Shown here: piece by piece, positions 30,601-41,387 of the stretch | Numbering within the stretch: the stretch's first letter is position 1 | How the letters are laid out: each line of letters opens with the position of its first letter | Assembly: GCF_025602895.1 (NCBI RefSeq) | Contig: NW_026516212.1 | Span: 434,001 to 498,000 of the forward strand | DNA length: 64,000 nucleotides | Direction of reading: 5' to 3' | Source: Polychytrium aggregatum | Taxonomy: Eukaryota; Chytridiomycota; Chytridiomycetes; Polychytriales | Notes under the pieces: generated by a model | Told to the model about the DNA's origin: nothing | Databases searched by the model: none | What the model saw: only the letters and a program-made list of their open reading frames with translations | Translations under genes and position numbers: made by a program

Positions 30601-33600
30601 GTTCCAGGGTCTTTGGCCCATCCGTACCGCCGAGGAACGCAAGAATGTCTGCATGGCCTTCAACATCTCCGAGGAGCTCTGCACCAAATACGTCCAGTTC
30701 AGCCATACCTTCAACTTGCTTCACGCCGGCGCCTCGTACATCCGCCTCCACCAGCGCGGCCGTGGTGCTGCCGGTGTCTCGGATCGCTACGGCAAGCGCG
30801 TCTTCAAGCGATACCCGGCCCTGTGGGGCCTCAAGAAAGTCGAGGGTCTGCCCAACCCGAACCCGAAGGATTTTGGCAACGAAGCCATCTTTGAGATGCC
30901 GGCCACCCCAGAGGATGCTCGCAGCGAGGACACTCGCAACGAGGAGCAGCGCATCCAGTACAAGCTGGAGGCCCAGCGATGGGCTGGCCTGACCGAGGAT
31001 AAGGACGCCATCCTGTTTGTCTTTGTCGGCCGCTGGTCCAAGCAAAAGGGCATGGATTTGATTGCCGATCTGGCTCCAAAGTTCTTGAGCGAGAACCCCA
31101 AGACTCAGCTGATCTGCATTGGCCCATTAGTCGATTTGTACGGCAAGCTTGCTGTAAGTTGAGCGTCCCGCTGGATTCGCTCGTGAACATGCGAGTGCAT
31201 CGATGAGCGTTTCGATCACAGCCGTTGAGCCATCGTGCTGACCGAACCGTCGAGCCATCGTCTTCTAACCGCTCTCCATGCGTTCTCTGCTCGCACAGGC
31301 CCTCAAATTTGCTCACTTGATGAAGCAGTACCCCAACCGAGTCTATTCCCGCCCAGAGTTCGTGGCTCTGCCCAACTGCATCTTCCGCGGTCCCGATTTC
31401 GTCTTTATTCCCTCGCGTGACGAGCCGTTCGGTCTCGTTGCCGTCGAGTTTGGTCGATTCGGTGTCCTTGGTATTGGTGCTTTTGTCGGTGGACTGGGAA
31501 CCATGGTGAGTGCTCATTTGAATGAGCGCATTGAGCAGATTGGAGGGGGGCAGGAGAGGGGGCCGTGGCAATCAGCTCTAACACAACGGCTTTACTTGCT
31601 CCACACATTCGTCCGTCTCCCTCGTCTCGACAGCCCGGTTGGTGGTTCACGATCGAGTCGACCGAGAATGCCCATTTGCTCAAGCAGCTCGAGTCCGCTC
31701 TTGCTCAAGCCATGAAGGCTTCGCCCGAGACCCTGCGCAGCATGCGGAGTGTCGCCCGACGTCAGCGCTTCCCTGTCGAGGAGTGGATCGCCAAGGTCTT
31801 CCGCATGTACCGCCATGCGATTGTCGATCGCCAGGTTGCCGATAACAAGAGCCGCAAGTCGCTGTACTCCAGTGGAGACGATACCGCCGCCAGTCGCATG
31901 TCCCTCGACACCAGCCGCTTCCGAGGCCGCAACCAATCTTCGCAGTCGATCGCCTCGGAGAGGAGCTCGAGCGATACCGAGGGCGGCTTTACTTCGGACA
32001 ACGAAGGCTCAACCCCTCCTCAATCATCCAGCAGCAGCTTCAAAAAGACCCCGATGCAGATGCCTTACACTCCCTACGGCACCCCGCCCGTCTCGTCCCG
32101 TGGCAGCCCCTCGGTCTCCACACGCGGGGCGGATTCCGAAGACGAAAGCGAGGTTTATCGTCCACCCAACTACGACCTTGATGCTCTCAAGATCGCCCTG
32201 CAGGTCAGCTACAAGGAGAAGGTCTTTGACCAGTTCATGGACGAGGATGGCGCCATGCAGGCCAAGTTCTCGGAGCAGCTGGAGGGCATGACCATCCAGT
32301 CGTCGATGAAGGCGCTATCGATCGACTACTACATCAACAAGTTCGAGAAGCAATACTACCGTGACCTGCAGGCCAATCGGCTCAACACCATGATGGGCAC
32401 CCTGTCGCGCACCCTCAACTCCAAGGTCGTCACTCGCTTCATGTCCAAGGAAATCCGCAAGGGTTGGCCCGTCTACACCATCATGCTCATGTTCGGGCAG
32501 CTCGTCGCCGCCTCGGCCTTCCAGCTCGTTCTGCTGACCAACTCGCTGGTCAGCCCGCAAGTCGACATGTACATCACCGCGGGCACGTTCCTGATCGGCA
32601 CGGTGGTCTGGTGGGTCGTCTACCGCCGGTTCCCGCCCAAGATCGTGCTGACGATTCCGTTCTACGTCTACTCAATCTCGATGCTCCTGCTCATTGCCTA
32701 CACGGTGATGATGCTGCTGATGCCTGTGCCGACGGACACTCTGGCCACGTATGCCGTCCAGCGCGTTGCCGTCTGCTTCTATACCTTTGCGTCGGCCTCG
32801 GGCCCGTTCTACTTCACGATGAACTTTGCCACCGACGCCGGCTCCAACACCAGCTCCTGGATCACCCGCGCCTCGGTCATTGAAGGCATTCGACAGCTGT
32901 GGGTCGGTGCGCTGTGGTACTGGGCCACGGCCTCGGCCAACGTTGCGATCCAGTCTGGCAGCAGCCTCAGCACGGGCACGCTGTGGGCCCTCTTTGCGTT
33001 CTCGCTGGTCTTTGGCTGGATCTTCCTTTTGATCGGGCTGCTGCTGCCGCATGGACTGCCAGAGTTCTACCTGCACATGCCGTCGTCCCTGCCTGGCCTA
33101 CTGAAGACCCTGTTCCGCCGCAAGCTCGTGCTTTGGTTCCTTTTCTCGGACATTTTGCGCAACTACTGGCTCTCGGCCGTCTACGGACGAAGCTGGGAGT
33201 TCCTGTGGCAGCAACCCAACGCCAACCCGATTCTGATTGGCGTCCAAGTCGTTGTCTTCTTTGGTGTCATCTGGGGCTGCTTGATGTGGCTCCTGGCGCG
33301 CGGATCCAAGGTCCACTCGTGGCTGCTCCCCATCTTTGCCGTCGGACTCATTGCCCCGCGATGGGCCCAGATCTGGTGGGCCACCGCCAACTACGGCATG
33401 CTTTCGTGGGCCGGCCCTGCCGCACCCTACGTTGGCACCGGACTGTGGCTGTGGCTTGGTATTCTGGACGCCATCCAGTCTGTTGGCCTGGGCATCATTC
33501 TCCTTCAGGTAAGCTTCGTGGAGACTGTGACTGGAGCAAATGCCTCGGGGTGAGGTGGATCTGGATCTGGATCTGGATCTGGCGGGTTTCTGATGCTGGA

Positions 33601-34022
33601 TGATTGCGAGCGGCGCTTCTCGGGGATCCGCTGTCTCTTGATGCCGCTGCTGACTGTTGTCCGTACTTTCTTGCCTCTGTTCTTGGCTCTTCTCCACCAC
33701 GAAATCCTCGGTGTCTGGCTTGGCCCTCCGCGATGGAATTGGATCCGACCAAACACAGACCCTGACCCGTGTCCACGTCACGGTTGCGCTGGTCATTGCC
33801 CAGGTGTCCGGTGCCGTGACGATCGTCGTGGCATCCCTAACGGCCCCGAACCGCATGGGACCTGGCGATGTCTTCCCCAACCCCAGCGCATGGACGCCCG
33901 GCGACGCCGACTCTGCCTTCCCCGTCGCCAAGCCCCTCTTCTGGGTCGGACTCGGACTGCAGTTTGTGGTGGCCCTGGGCTATCTCTTCTTCTTCCGCAA
34001 GGAGCAGCTCTCGCGGCCGTAA
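24646..34022 (+). CDS. AGS1: Alpha-1,3-glucan synthase (AGS family)
   Basis: Sixteen exons join in frame to 2280 aa: 24646-24967, 25392-25732, 25857-26001, 26165-26232, 26330-26780, 26905-27086, 27204-27239, 27492-28484, 28639-29182, 29361-29791, 29906-29964, 30070-30368, 30528-31153, 31299-31505, 31634-33508, 33759-34022. The order is that of fungal Ags proteins: signal peptide ('[20 protein letters not shown]'), extracellular GH13 amylase-like domain ('[13 protein letters not shown]', '[15 protein letters not shown]', '[14 protein letters not shown]'), one TM segment near '[20 protein letters not shown]', and a cytoplasmic GT5 glycogen-synthase-like domain ('[14 protein letters not shown]', '[14 protein letters not shown]', '[14 protein letters not shown]', '[15 protein letters not shown]'). 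A Ser-rich linker precedes a C-terminal multi-TM region that probably exports the polymer. The enzyme makes cell-wall alpha-1,3-glucan. The protein is slightly shorter than ascomycete Ags (about 2400 aa). Intron 7 has a GC donor. Confidence 0.96.
27257..27328. repeat. 17-bp minisatellite in an AGS intron
   Basis: About four copies of a unit close to 'ccctctatttgctcttg' within the intron that starts with GC. Confidence 0.9.
33555..33582. repeat. (GGATCT)n in the last AGS intron
   Basis: Between four and five hexamer copies. Confidence 0.9.
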
Positions 34023-34412
34023 AGGTCGATTGATTGCTGCTTGCTCGCTGCTTGTTTGCTCGCCGCTCAGTGGTAGCCGGCTGCTCTTCTTGGTCTAGAA
34101 GTACCCCACCCCTTCCCTCTCTCCCCTGCCTTTGACGCACACCCCCGATTGGTCCTCTACTCACCCAGCAGCACCATAATTTATGCGTCTTGCCCACAGT
34201 CGCGCACACATCCCAACAACACAGGCTTTGAATCAGCCGCTTGCTCGATCGCCTTATCCCTATCGCCCTATCTCTATCGTTTTATCTCTATCGTTTTATC
34301 TCTATCGATCACTATTTCTATCGCTCTGTTCTATCTCTCTATCGCCTGCTTTCTTCCGTCTCAACTCCTCTACTACAACGATCATCGATATTCTATGGCT
34401 GCAATACAATTC

Positions 34413-34703
34413 ACAGTCTATCCAGAAAGAAGCGAGCCAGGCCCCTTCTCTCTGGCTTCGGGTCGCTTGGCTTCCCGACAATGTGAGCACACCTGGGATG
34501 TGTTGAACTCGTTCACCGAGCACACATGGATCTTGGAGACGGATCGGTCTGGTGGGCGTCTCTGGTGATGGGTGAACTGCTCGAAATACCGAGCGAATCT
34601 GAGTCTCCTGGGACTGGATGCATATCCCTTCCCTTGCTTCCAGGAGGCATTCCCAAAGACAATCACTCCCTCGGTCTCCTTGGACATACTTGCTTGGCCA
34701 TGA
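34413..34703 (-). mobile_element. Internally deleted Fanzor remnant
   Basis: Read on the minus strand, this segment closely resembles the C-terminal part of the 9.2-11.8 kb Fanzor: 'VIVFGNASWKQGKGYASSP', 'RLRFARYFEQF', 'SVSKIHVCSVNEFNTSQVC', 'SHCRE'. Just after the first CxxC it jumps, through 'gaagccagagag', to the far 3' end and finishes with the same 'tttctggatagactgt' that ends the longer copy. The second CxxC and the last catalytic Asp are therefore missing. Similarity also stops on the 5' side near 34703. It cannot encode a working nuclease. The two copies differ by scattered substitutions, so they are not a recent duplication. Confidence 0.9.
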
Positions 34704-34983
34704 ATGCGATGAGTGGGCGGGTGTATTCAGGTTCCAGAAAAAACACTGTCCTGGCTCAAAACGGGGGTATCCCATTTCATTTTGAAAGCCCCAGTAAAAG
34801 CTCGCCCCAGATATAACCAGCTCATATTTGTTTATGTACTTTGGTGGCGCTTGTTGGCTTTTGCTCGCCTTGGTTGTCCTTGTCGCCGGTCTGGGTCCTG
34901 CCAAGCAGTTGCGTTGCTGCGGCTTCGCTGTGCCGGCCTGTCCGGACCAGCCGGGGTCCATACAATCGCCGCTCGTCCCTCAG

Positions 34984-35083
34984 CTTCCACATCCATCCCT
35001 CATCTTCCACATCCATCCTTCGTCTTCCACATCCATCTCCCGTCTTCCACATCCATCCCCCGTCTTCCACATCCATCCTTGCC
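34984..35083. repeat. Minisatellite, 18-bp unit
   Basis: Five to six copies of 'cgtcttccacatccatcc', with variants, in the 5' flank of the BCS1-like gene. Confidence 0.9.
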
Positions 35084-35651
35084 TTGGGTGCGATCCGCCC
35101 AGTTCCCATCCTCCCTCCGCAGCGACTTGCCTCCATCCCCTCTTCGCGGTACGCCATTGCCGCAGGCCAAGCACCAGTGCTCCGCCGCACTCACTCTCTG
35201 TTTGGGCCAGACCATGCTTCGCGGCGCCGCAGCAGCCCCGCCTGTCCTTGCTTGAACCATGAGCCCGTCTCGGGCCCGCTTGCCATGTTCCGCACCATGT
35301 CCCGCCGCATCCGCCACGCCCCCGTGCATGACAACGTCGCACAGCTGCTTTGCCTCCAAAGCCATGCTGTGCCACCCCCGGCGAGGTATATATTGCCGCT
35401 GGTTGCTGCCAACATCCAACGACCATCAGCACCAAGCGCAGAGCCAACAGCCAAGCCCACCGAGAAGCGAGCTCGCCCAGCGCTGCCCCGTCCCGCGTTT
35501 ACTTCTTTCTCTCTCTTCCTTTCTGCTGCCCGACGGCGTCGTGCTTGACTGCATTCCCGGTTGCATCCGATCTTTCTCTGCCGTTGCCGTTGTCGCTGCC
35601 GCTGCCTGTATGCGCACCCGCCAAACCAGCCGACGCTCTCTCCAACCCAAG

Positions 35652-36547
35652 ATGACCACCAACCCCAGCCCCGACCCCAAGCCGTCCTTGGGGAGCAGCC
35701 TTGGCCCACTGTATTTCCTGTATCAAACAACAGGATCTGCGGCCTGGTCCGTCAAGGAGGCTCTCAACGAAGCCATTCAGGAAGGCGGCGCCCTCGTGCC
35801 CTTCATCGAGCTGCTCAACGGCTCGCAAATGCAGGGCATGCTGCTTGCCTTTATCCCGCTGTACTTTAGCTACTACAATACCGGAGTCTATGCAATCGAC
35901 ATGTTTGGTAAGTTGCCCGGCGTCGCCTGTATATCGCTCGTGCCGCTGTTCTGCGCTGCTGCTGTGCTGTGCTAACCACGCCCGTCTCTCGCCCGGATCC
36001 TTCTGCATGCAGTCACCACCGTCGTTGTCACTCTCGTCACCGCCCTGCTCGCCATTCTCGGCGGCCGCGTCAAGGCCATCCTCGAGTGGAAACAGGCCGA
36101 ACTTGACAATGTGCAGCCCATCACCGTCAAGGTCGAATACTACCGATATGATCGATGGAACGAGGCCGTCGAAAACATCCACTACCAGGCCCTGGCTTGG
36201 TTCATCACCAACCTCTCCCACGACCAGAAGACGGGCGACTACCGCATGTCTCTCGAGCGCGATACAAAGTCCTTCATCACCGACCCCGACGACGACAAGA
36301 TCCGGCTGCCGGGCTTCAATCTGATTCCTCGCACCGACCGACTCATCCAGATCAAGCACAACACCAACACCATCTCTGTCTGGTTCGACCAGACCCAGCA
36401 GGACAACAACAACGAGGAGAAACGCAGCACGTACACCTCCCGTCCCAAGCCCGAGCCGCCCATCATCATCCGCTGGGACTCGTCCGAGGACACCGCCCAG
36501 ATGCAGACCGAACTTGACAAGCTCACCAAGCAGATCTCCCAGGATTC

Positions 36548-36583
<36 letters not shown>

Positions 36584-38078
36584 TGCTGCCAAGAAGGACA
36601 CCAAGGAGAGCACCGATACCGCTGCCGCCAAGGATTCGGTCAAGACCGACACTGATCTCGTCAAGACCGACACTGATCTCGTCAAGACCGACAGTGGCAA
36701 CGGTGATGACGAAGACGCCGCCGGCGATATCCAAGTCGGCGACAAGTCGCTCAACGTCAAGGACTGCCCCAAGGGCACCCTCCAGTGGATGAAGCTCTTC
36801 CTCGAGGATGTCACCAAGGAATACACAAAGTTCCAGAACTCCAAGAAGAAGCGCTCTCGCTACGAGCGCGGTGGCTACGGCTACTGGACTCACATGCAGG
36901 ATCTGCAGGCCAGCCGTGGCTTGCAGAGCGTCGCCCTCGACAAGCTGCAGGAAGAGCTGCTCGGCCAGGACCTCAAGACCTTCCACGACGACAAGGACTT
37001 TTACGTGCGCATGGGCATGCCCTACCGCCGCGGCTACCTGCTGAGTGGCAAGCCCGGCACCGGCAAGACCTCGCTCGTCAACGCCATCTCGGCCAGCTAC
37101 AACCGCGACCTCTACTACATGAACCTGAAGGAAATCCCCGACGACAATGCACTCCAGTCCAGCTTCTCCTCGGTCCCCAAGAACTCGATCATTGTTCTCG
37201 AAGACATTGATGCCCAGACCGGTGTCGTGCACAGCCGCGAGCGCCGCAAGGTCTTGCGCCAGTACATGCTCTCGGTCAAGAACCAGGCCGAGAAGGAGAA
37301 GAAGGACAAGAAGAAGAAGAAGAAGGCCGAAAAGAAGTCTTCGGACGAGAGCGACAATGACGAAGGCGACGACAACACCGCCGAGGAAGAGAGCGAAAAC
37401 AGCGAATCCGAGGAGGACGAGGACGAGGACAAGGACAAGGACAAGGAGAAGGCCGAGAAATCGCCCCAGGAGCTCGAAGACGAAGCCGGCGATAGCGGCA
37501 GCATGCTTGGCGACTTTGGTGGCCTCTCTCTGCGCGGCGGTAGCAACATGTTTGGTGGATTCACGCTCTCGACGCTTCTCAACTGCCTCGACGGACACAC
37601 TCTGGCTGAAGGTATCATCGTCATCATGACCTCAAACCACCCCGAGGTTCTCGACCCTGCCCTCATCCGCCCTGGCCGTATCGACCTGCACCTCGAGCTT
37701 GGCTACTGCACACGCTACCAGCTCCTGCAGATGTACCGCTCCGTCTCGAACGACTCCACCGCCAAGATCGACTTTGGCAAGATTCCCGAGCGCATCATTG
37801 CCCCCTGCGACGCCATGCGCATCATGGTTCTGTATCGCCACCAGTCGGACGAGGTCATCATCCAGAAGCTGCTCGAGCGCGCCGAGGAGATCCAAGTCCA
37901 GAACGAAAAGCGCAAGAAGGCCGAGGCCGAGGCGGCCGCCAAGGACCCCTGGAGCCGATTTGGCCTCGGCTTTGGCGGCTTTGGCTACGAAGGATTTGGT
38001 TCGTACGGCCCGCGGGAGCGTGAACGCGAAGGAGCTGGCGGCGACAAGAAGGACTCGGGCACCCGCACACACTATTAA
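35652..38078 (+). CDS. BCS1-like AAA+ ATPase, membrane-anchored
   Basis: Two exons (35652-35907, 36013-38078) give 773 aa. One or two N-terminal TM segments ('MLLAFIPLYFSYY', 'VTTVVVTLVTALLAILGG') are followed by a BCS1-N-type domain and a Glu/Thr-repeat linker (about residues 290-350). The AAA domain has Walker A 'GKPGTGKTSLV', Walker B 'SIIVLEDIDAQ', sensor-1 'VIMTSNHPEVLDPAL' and 'RPGRID'. An insert of about 90 residues rich in Lys, Glu and Asp separates Walker B from the rest, as in many fungal BCS1 paralogues. True Bcs1 inserts the Rieske protein into mitochondrial complex III. This longer, acidic protein is better called BCS1-like, with unknown substrate. An in-frame ATG at 35610 is an alternative start. 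Confidence 0.88.
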
Positions 38079-38326
38079 AGGGCATGCGCGGACCCAGGTG
38101 TCTTGAGCACGACGACAACGACAACGATGATATACCCTTCGAACCCCTCCCTCTGAGCATATTCTGCCTTGCGGCCACATCCGAGCCGACTTTCTCCCTC
38201 TTGTTCATTTTGGCACATCCTATCCATGGACCGACTGGGCCAACCAGGCGATTCGCAATACAGTTCTTCTCATATACTAGCCAATCCTGTTGCCGACGAC
38301 CGTGCTCGACTGCTCCTGAACCGAAT

Positions 38327-40740
38327 CTAGTTGCAGAAGGGCGGTATGTGTGCGCCCCAGCTGTGCGCACTCGTGTATGGCACAACATTAGTTCCGTTGC
38401 TGCAGACAAAGTCCGTGCTCCGGAACCAGACAATGTCGAGATCATATTCCGTCGCGATGCAGCTTTGGAAGGTTGCTTTGACGACCGAGTTCCAGCCGGG
38501 CAGAGCCAGGCCGGATGCCGCGGGCTCGAAGGCGATTGTGATCGGGGCACTGAGGCGCAAGTTTGGACTGGTTGTGTTTGGCATCAAGGTCAGTGCATAC
38601 GGCAGCAGGAGCCTGCTCCAGGTGCAAGTGCGAGTGCGAGTGCGAGTGTAAAGCAGAGAGCGGGAAACGGCAGAAGCTGCTGATGAGGTCTCGGAACTTA
38701 CGTCGAGACGCACTGGACGGTTGCATTCGTGAGGCAGTTCTGTGGAGTCATTCCGAGCGAGTACGCCAGCGCCCAATCCAAATGCAACGTGCTTCCGTCT
38801 GCGGTGCACTGGAGAGCGCTGCGTGGGAACCAGGCCGTCTCTGCATGCGTGCGACGGGTGTAGTGAATTACGGAATCCGTTAGGACCGAGAATCCGGATT
38901 CAGAACCGCTTGGGCGAGGGTTGCGGCGACACGAGGACCAAAGCGCACTGCGGGAACGCTGTCGAGAAATCAATGTTCGATTGGCCCAGAGTTCAGGGGA
39001 TGGATAGTGAGCAGGATCAGCAATCCAAGACCAGCGGATGAGACAGCCGGTCATCCACCTCCGAGACCACTTACTCCCTAGTCCATAATCCAGTCCGAGA
39101 CACAGGTCGAGCTCAACATGAGTGATGGTTGTGATCTCATACCAGCCTCCGTTGTCGTCGTGGGTGATCTGCACCTCGGCTCCGTCCGTGGCCTGGCTGA
39201 GAAGTGCACAGGCCGAGGGAGATGGAGCAGACGAAGGCATTGCAACTGTTGTTGCTGTGACCGACGCAGCGGTGGATGCTGCAATAGCAAAGCCCGTCGT
39301 TGCTTGGGCTGATGCGAGCGACGCTGGTGTAAACAGAGGTGCTGTCGGAGAGCTACTCCCTGGGGACTGGGTGGCCGCCCAAGGCCCATGGTTTGTGAAG
39401 AGTGATGATGGGGTTGCCGACGACACCTCTGTAGCTGTAGTTGTGGTTGTGGTTGTAGCTGAAGCTGCTATTGTTGCCACATAGGCAGTGGTTGAAGTCG
39501 CCGGACCCAAATCACAAAAGTCTGGAGGCCGGCTTGGATTGGTAACGTCCAGGAGGCTCTCAAAGCTGACGATGCTGACTTCGCCTGAGCAGACAAAGTC
39601 GTCGACATTGAACCAGACCTCGTTCCAGCCGGGATACTCGACAGAGATGCAGTACGGCGTCTTCACCCGACAAGAGGCAGAGAGTACGTTCGTGGTTGGC
39701 GGGGAGTAAGCTCAACGTATGCACAGCAACAACGATGGCGACTTCAAGTCGAAGTACTGTCCTACCTGGCGAGTCACCAGTGTGGTATAGAGTCCATCGA
39801 GGCCAAATGTTCCGTTGGCTATGAGGACATAGTCGCCCGGGATAGGCTGCGCCCTGGGGCATATATGCGCAATGGTGTTAATGAGAGTATGCGGCACCCT
39901 TGGTATTGGCCTCGAGCATTGGACTCGAGTATTGGACTCGAGCATTGGCCACGAGCATTGGACTCGAGCACTGGCAGGCTGCCGCGACGGTTCTGCAGAT
40001 TGATGCATACGAGATGGGGCACTGGCCCGAGGAGAAGCCGTTCGCTGGGGGCGCTTGGAGGTTCATGGCCGGAACAGGATTCCCACAGGACGCAGCCCAG
40101 CCGCCGGCCCCGATTTGGTCGAGTGGTAAATATTGGAACTCCCCATCGAGATAAACATCGATGGTCGCATGGGTGCAAATGACTGACGAGGTTGGCACAA
40201 GAACCTGTTCTGTTCAAAGTGAAGCAGGGCGAGTGTCAAGCGACGGCACATTGCCGATGCACAGGGAAGAACCCTCAAGCATATCCCGCATGTCGGGTTG
40301 CGGGGCAGCGTGACCAAGGTCCAATGATGGCATACCATGGCTTGGGCTTGGGGCGACTGAGATACAGGCATCGAACTGCTGGACAATTGTGGCGTTCCAC
40401 ACAGGACCGGCCGTTGGATGAACAAGCACCGCGCTTGATACAGCCCAGCTCTGCAGGCATATCGGGCTCTGTGCTTGTGCACAGGCCGGCAGCAAACCTT
40501 GCGATTCGTGGCCACGGACGCGATGGGATGTGTCGAGGGTGCGTACGAGCAGCGCACCAGCCAAGGCGCGATGGATTAGGCGAGATGGAGGCAGATTGTG
40601 ACAGACGGAGGATGTTGTCCAGGCCTCTTGATCGGGAATCCGGCTCAGCAGCCCAACCGCAGGCAGCGATATGCGTGGACAGACAACTCACCAATCAAGA
40701 CGAGACAGGCACGGCAATGGCACCGGCGACGGCCGCACAT
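38327..40740 (-). CDS. Probable secreted Ser/Thr-rich protein with repeated Cys modules, function unknown
   Basis: Multi-exon minus-strand gene. The exon ending at 38327 gives 'LALPGWNSVVKATFQSCIA', 'IVWFRSTDFVCSNGTNVV' and ends 'IPPFCN'. The exon near 39660-39070 gives 'YCISVEYPGWNEVWFNVDDF', then 'VCSGEVSIVSF', then a long Thr/Ser/Ala-rich linker and 'GGWYEITTITHVELDLCLG'. The exon near 40500-40214 gives 'AGPVWNATIVQQFDACISV'. The repeated pattern 'W....f..C....y....W....DFVCS' suggests at least two or three copies of one extracellular module joined by O-glycosylation-type linkers, with several N-glycosylation sequons. Several exon ends are GT-AG. The 5' end is weak: an ATG at 40740 with a 49-nt first exon is only the best guess. 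I do not recognise the family. Confidence 0.4.
38620..38650. repeat. (GTGCGA)n hexamer repeat
   Basis: Four to five copies in the last intron of the secreted-protein gene. Confidence 0.85.
39909..39977. repeat. 13-bp minisatellite (CATTGGACTCGAG)n
   Basis: Five imperfect copies within the secreted-protein gene, probably in an intron. Confidence 0.85.
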
Positions 40741-41387
40741 GGCTGCAGACGGTGCATCCGAGACCAGCGGCCGCAGGACCAGCGCGAAGGCCACCCCCTT
40801 TTGGCCCTTGCAGCCGACATGCTCCGCCTGGGCACGTGTGTCCGCGACGGCTTCTTGGAGGGAAAGCGCGCGGAGAGTGGCTGGAGCCGGCTGGAAGCGG
40901 CGTCACGTGGATCGCGCAGCGGCTGAGTTGGGTGGTGCAGACGCGCAGACGCGCAGCCGCGCGGCGTGTGCGCGCCTGCGCTTGGCACAAGGGGTGGGAC
41001 GAAGAGGAAAGCGGCGGTGCGCGCCGGGCACATGCCAGGCAGTGCAGCAGTTGGCTGTGGCGGTTGGCTGTGGCAGTTGGCCGTGTTTCAGTCGCGGTTG
41101 GCATTGTGCGCCCTTTGCACGACCCCGCAGGGCCTTGTGCTCCCCTTGCACGACCGCGGCCACAAGGCGTCTGTCCCTCGGCCCCGTCTAACGGCGTTTG
41201 GGCTTTTGTCGGCCGACAAGACGGCGACAAGGCGGCGACAAGACGGCGACAACAAGCGGCTCTCTTCTCCCGCCAATGGGGGCGTGCTGGTGTCGCCGCG
41301 ACTCGGCCGACCTCTCTTCGCCCTCGTCTTCTGTCCAGCCCCGACAGACGTCGCTTCGCCCTCTGGCTCTTCGCCGGCCCTTCCTGC
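40741..41387. promoter_or_regulatory. Divergent GC-rich intergenic region
   Basis: It lies between the putative start of the secreted-protein gene (-) and the SH3 surface-protein gene (+). Open frames run through it on both strands because of GC content. It could instead hide a first exon with a signal peptide for either gene. Confidence 0.35.

Larger units (their letters stand above)
34023..35651. other. Intergenic region with tandem repeats and the Fanzor remnant
   Basis: From the AGS stop to the BCS1-like start. It contains a 'tatctctatcg' tandem repeat (about 34255-34345), the Fanzor remnant on the minus strand, a 'cgtcttccacatccatcc' minisatellite (about 34984-35083) and the promoter of the ATPase gene. 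Confidence 0.5.

Noticed and set aside
34984-35083. Regularly spaced repeats that might suggest a CRISPR array
   Set aside because: The units are contiguous tandem copies without spacers, and the genome is eukaryotic.
35499-37598. 699-codon minus-strand open frame
   Set aside because: It lies antisense to the well-supported BCS1-like gene and consists of Leu/Val-rich translation of its Lys/Glu/Asp codons.
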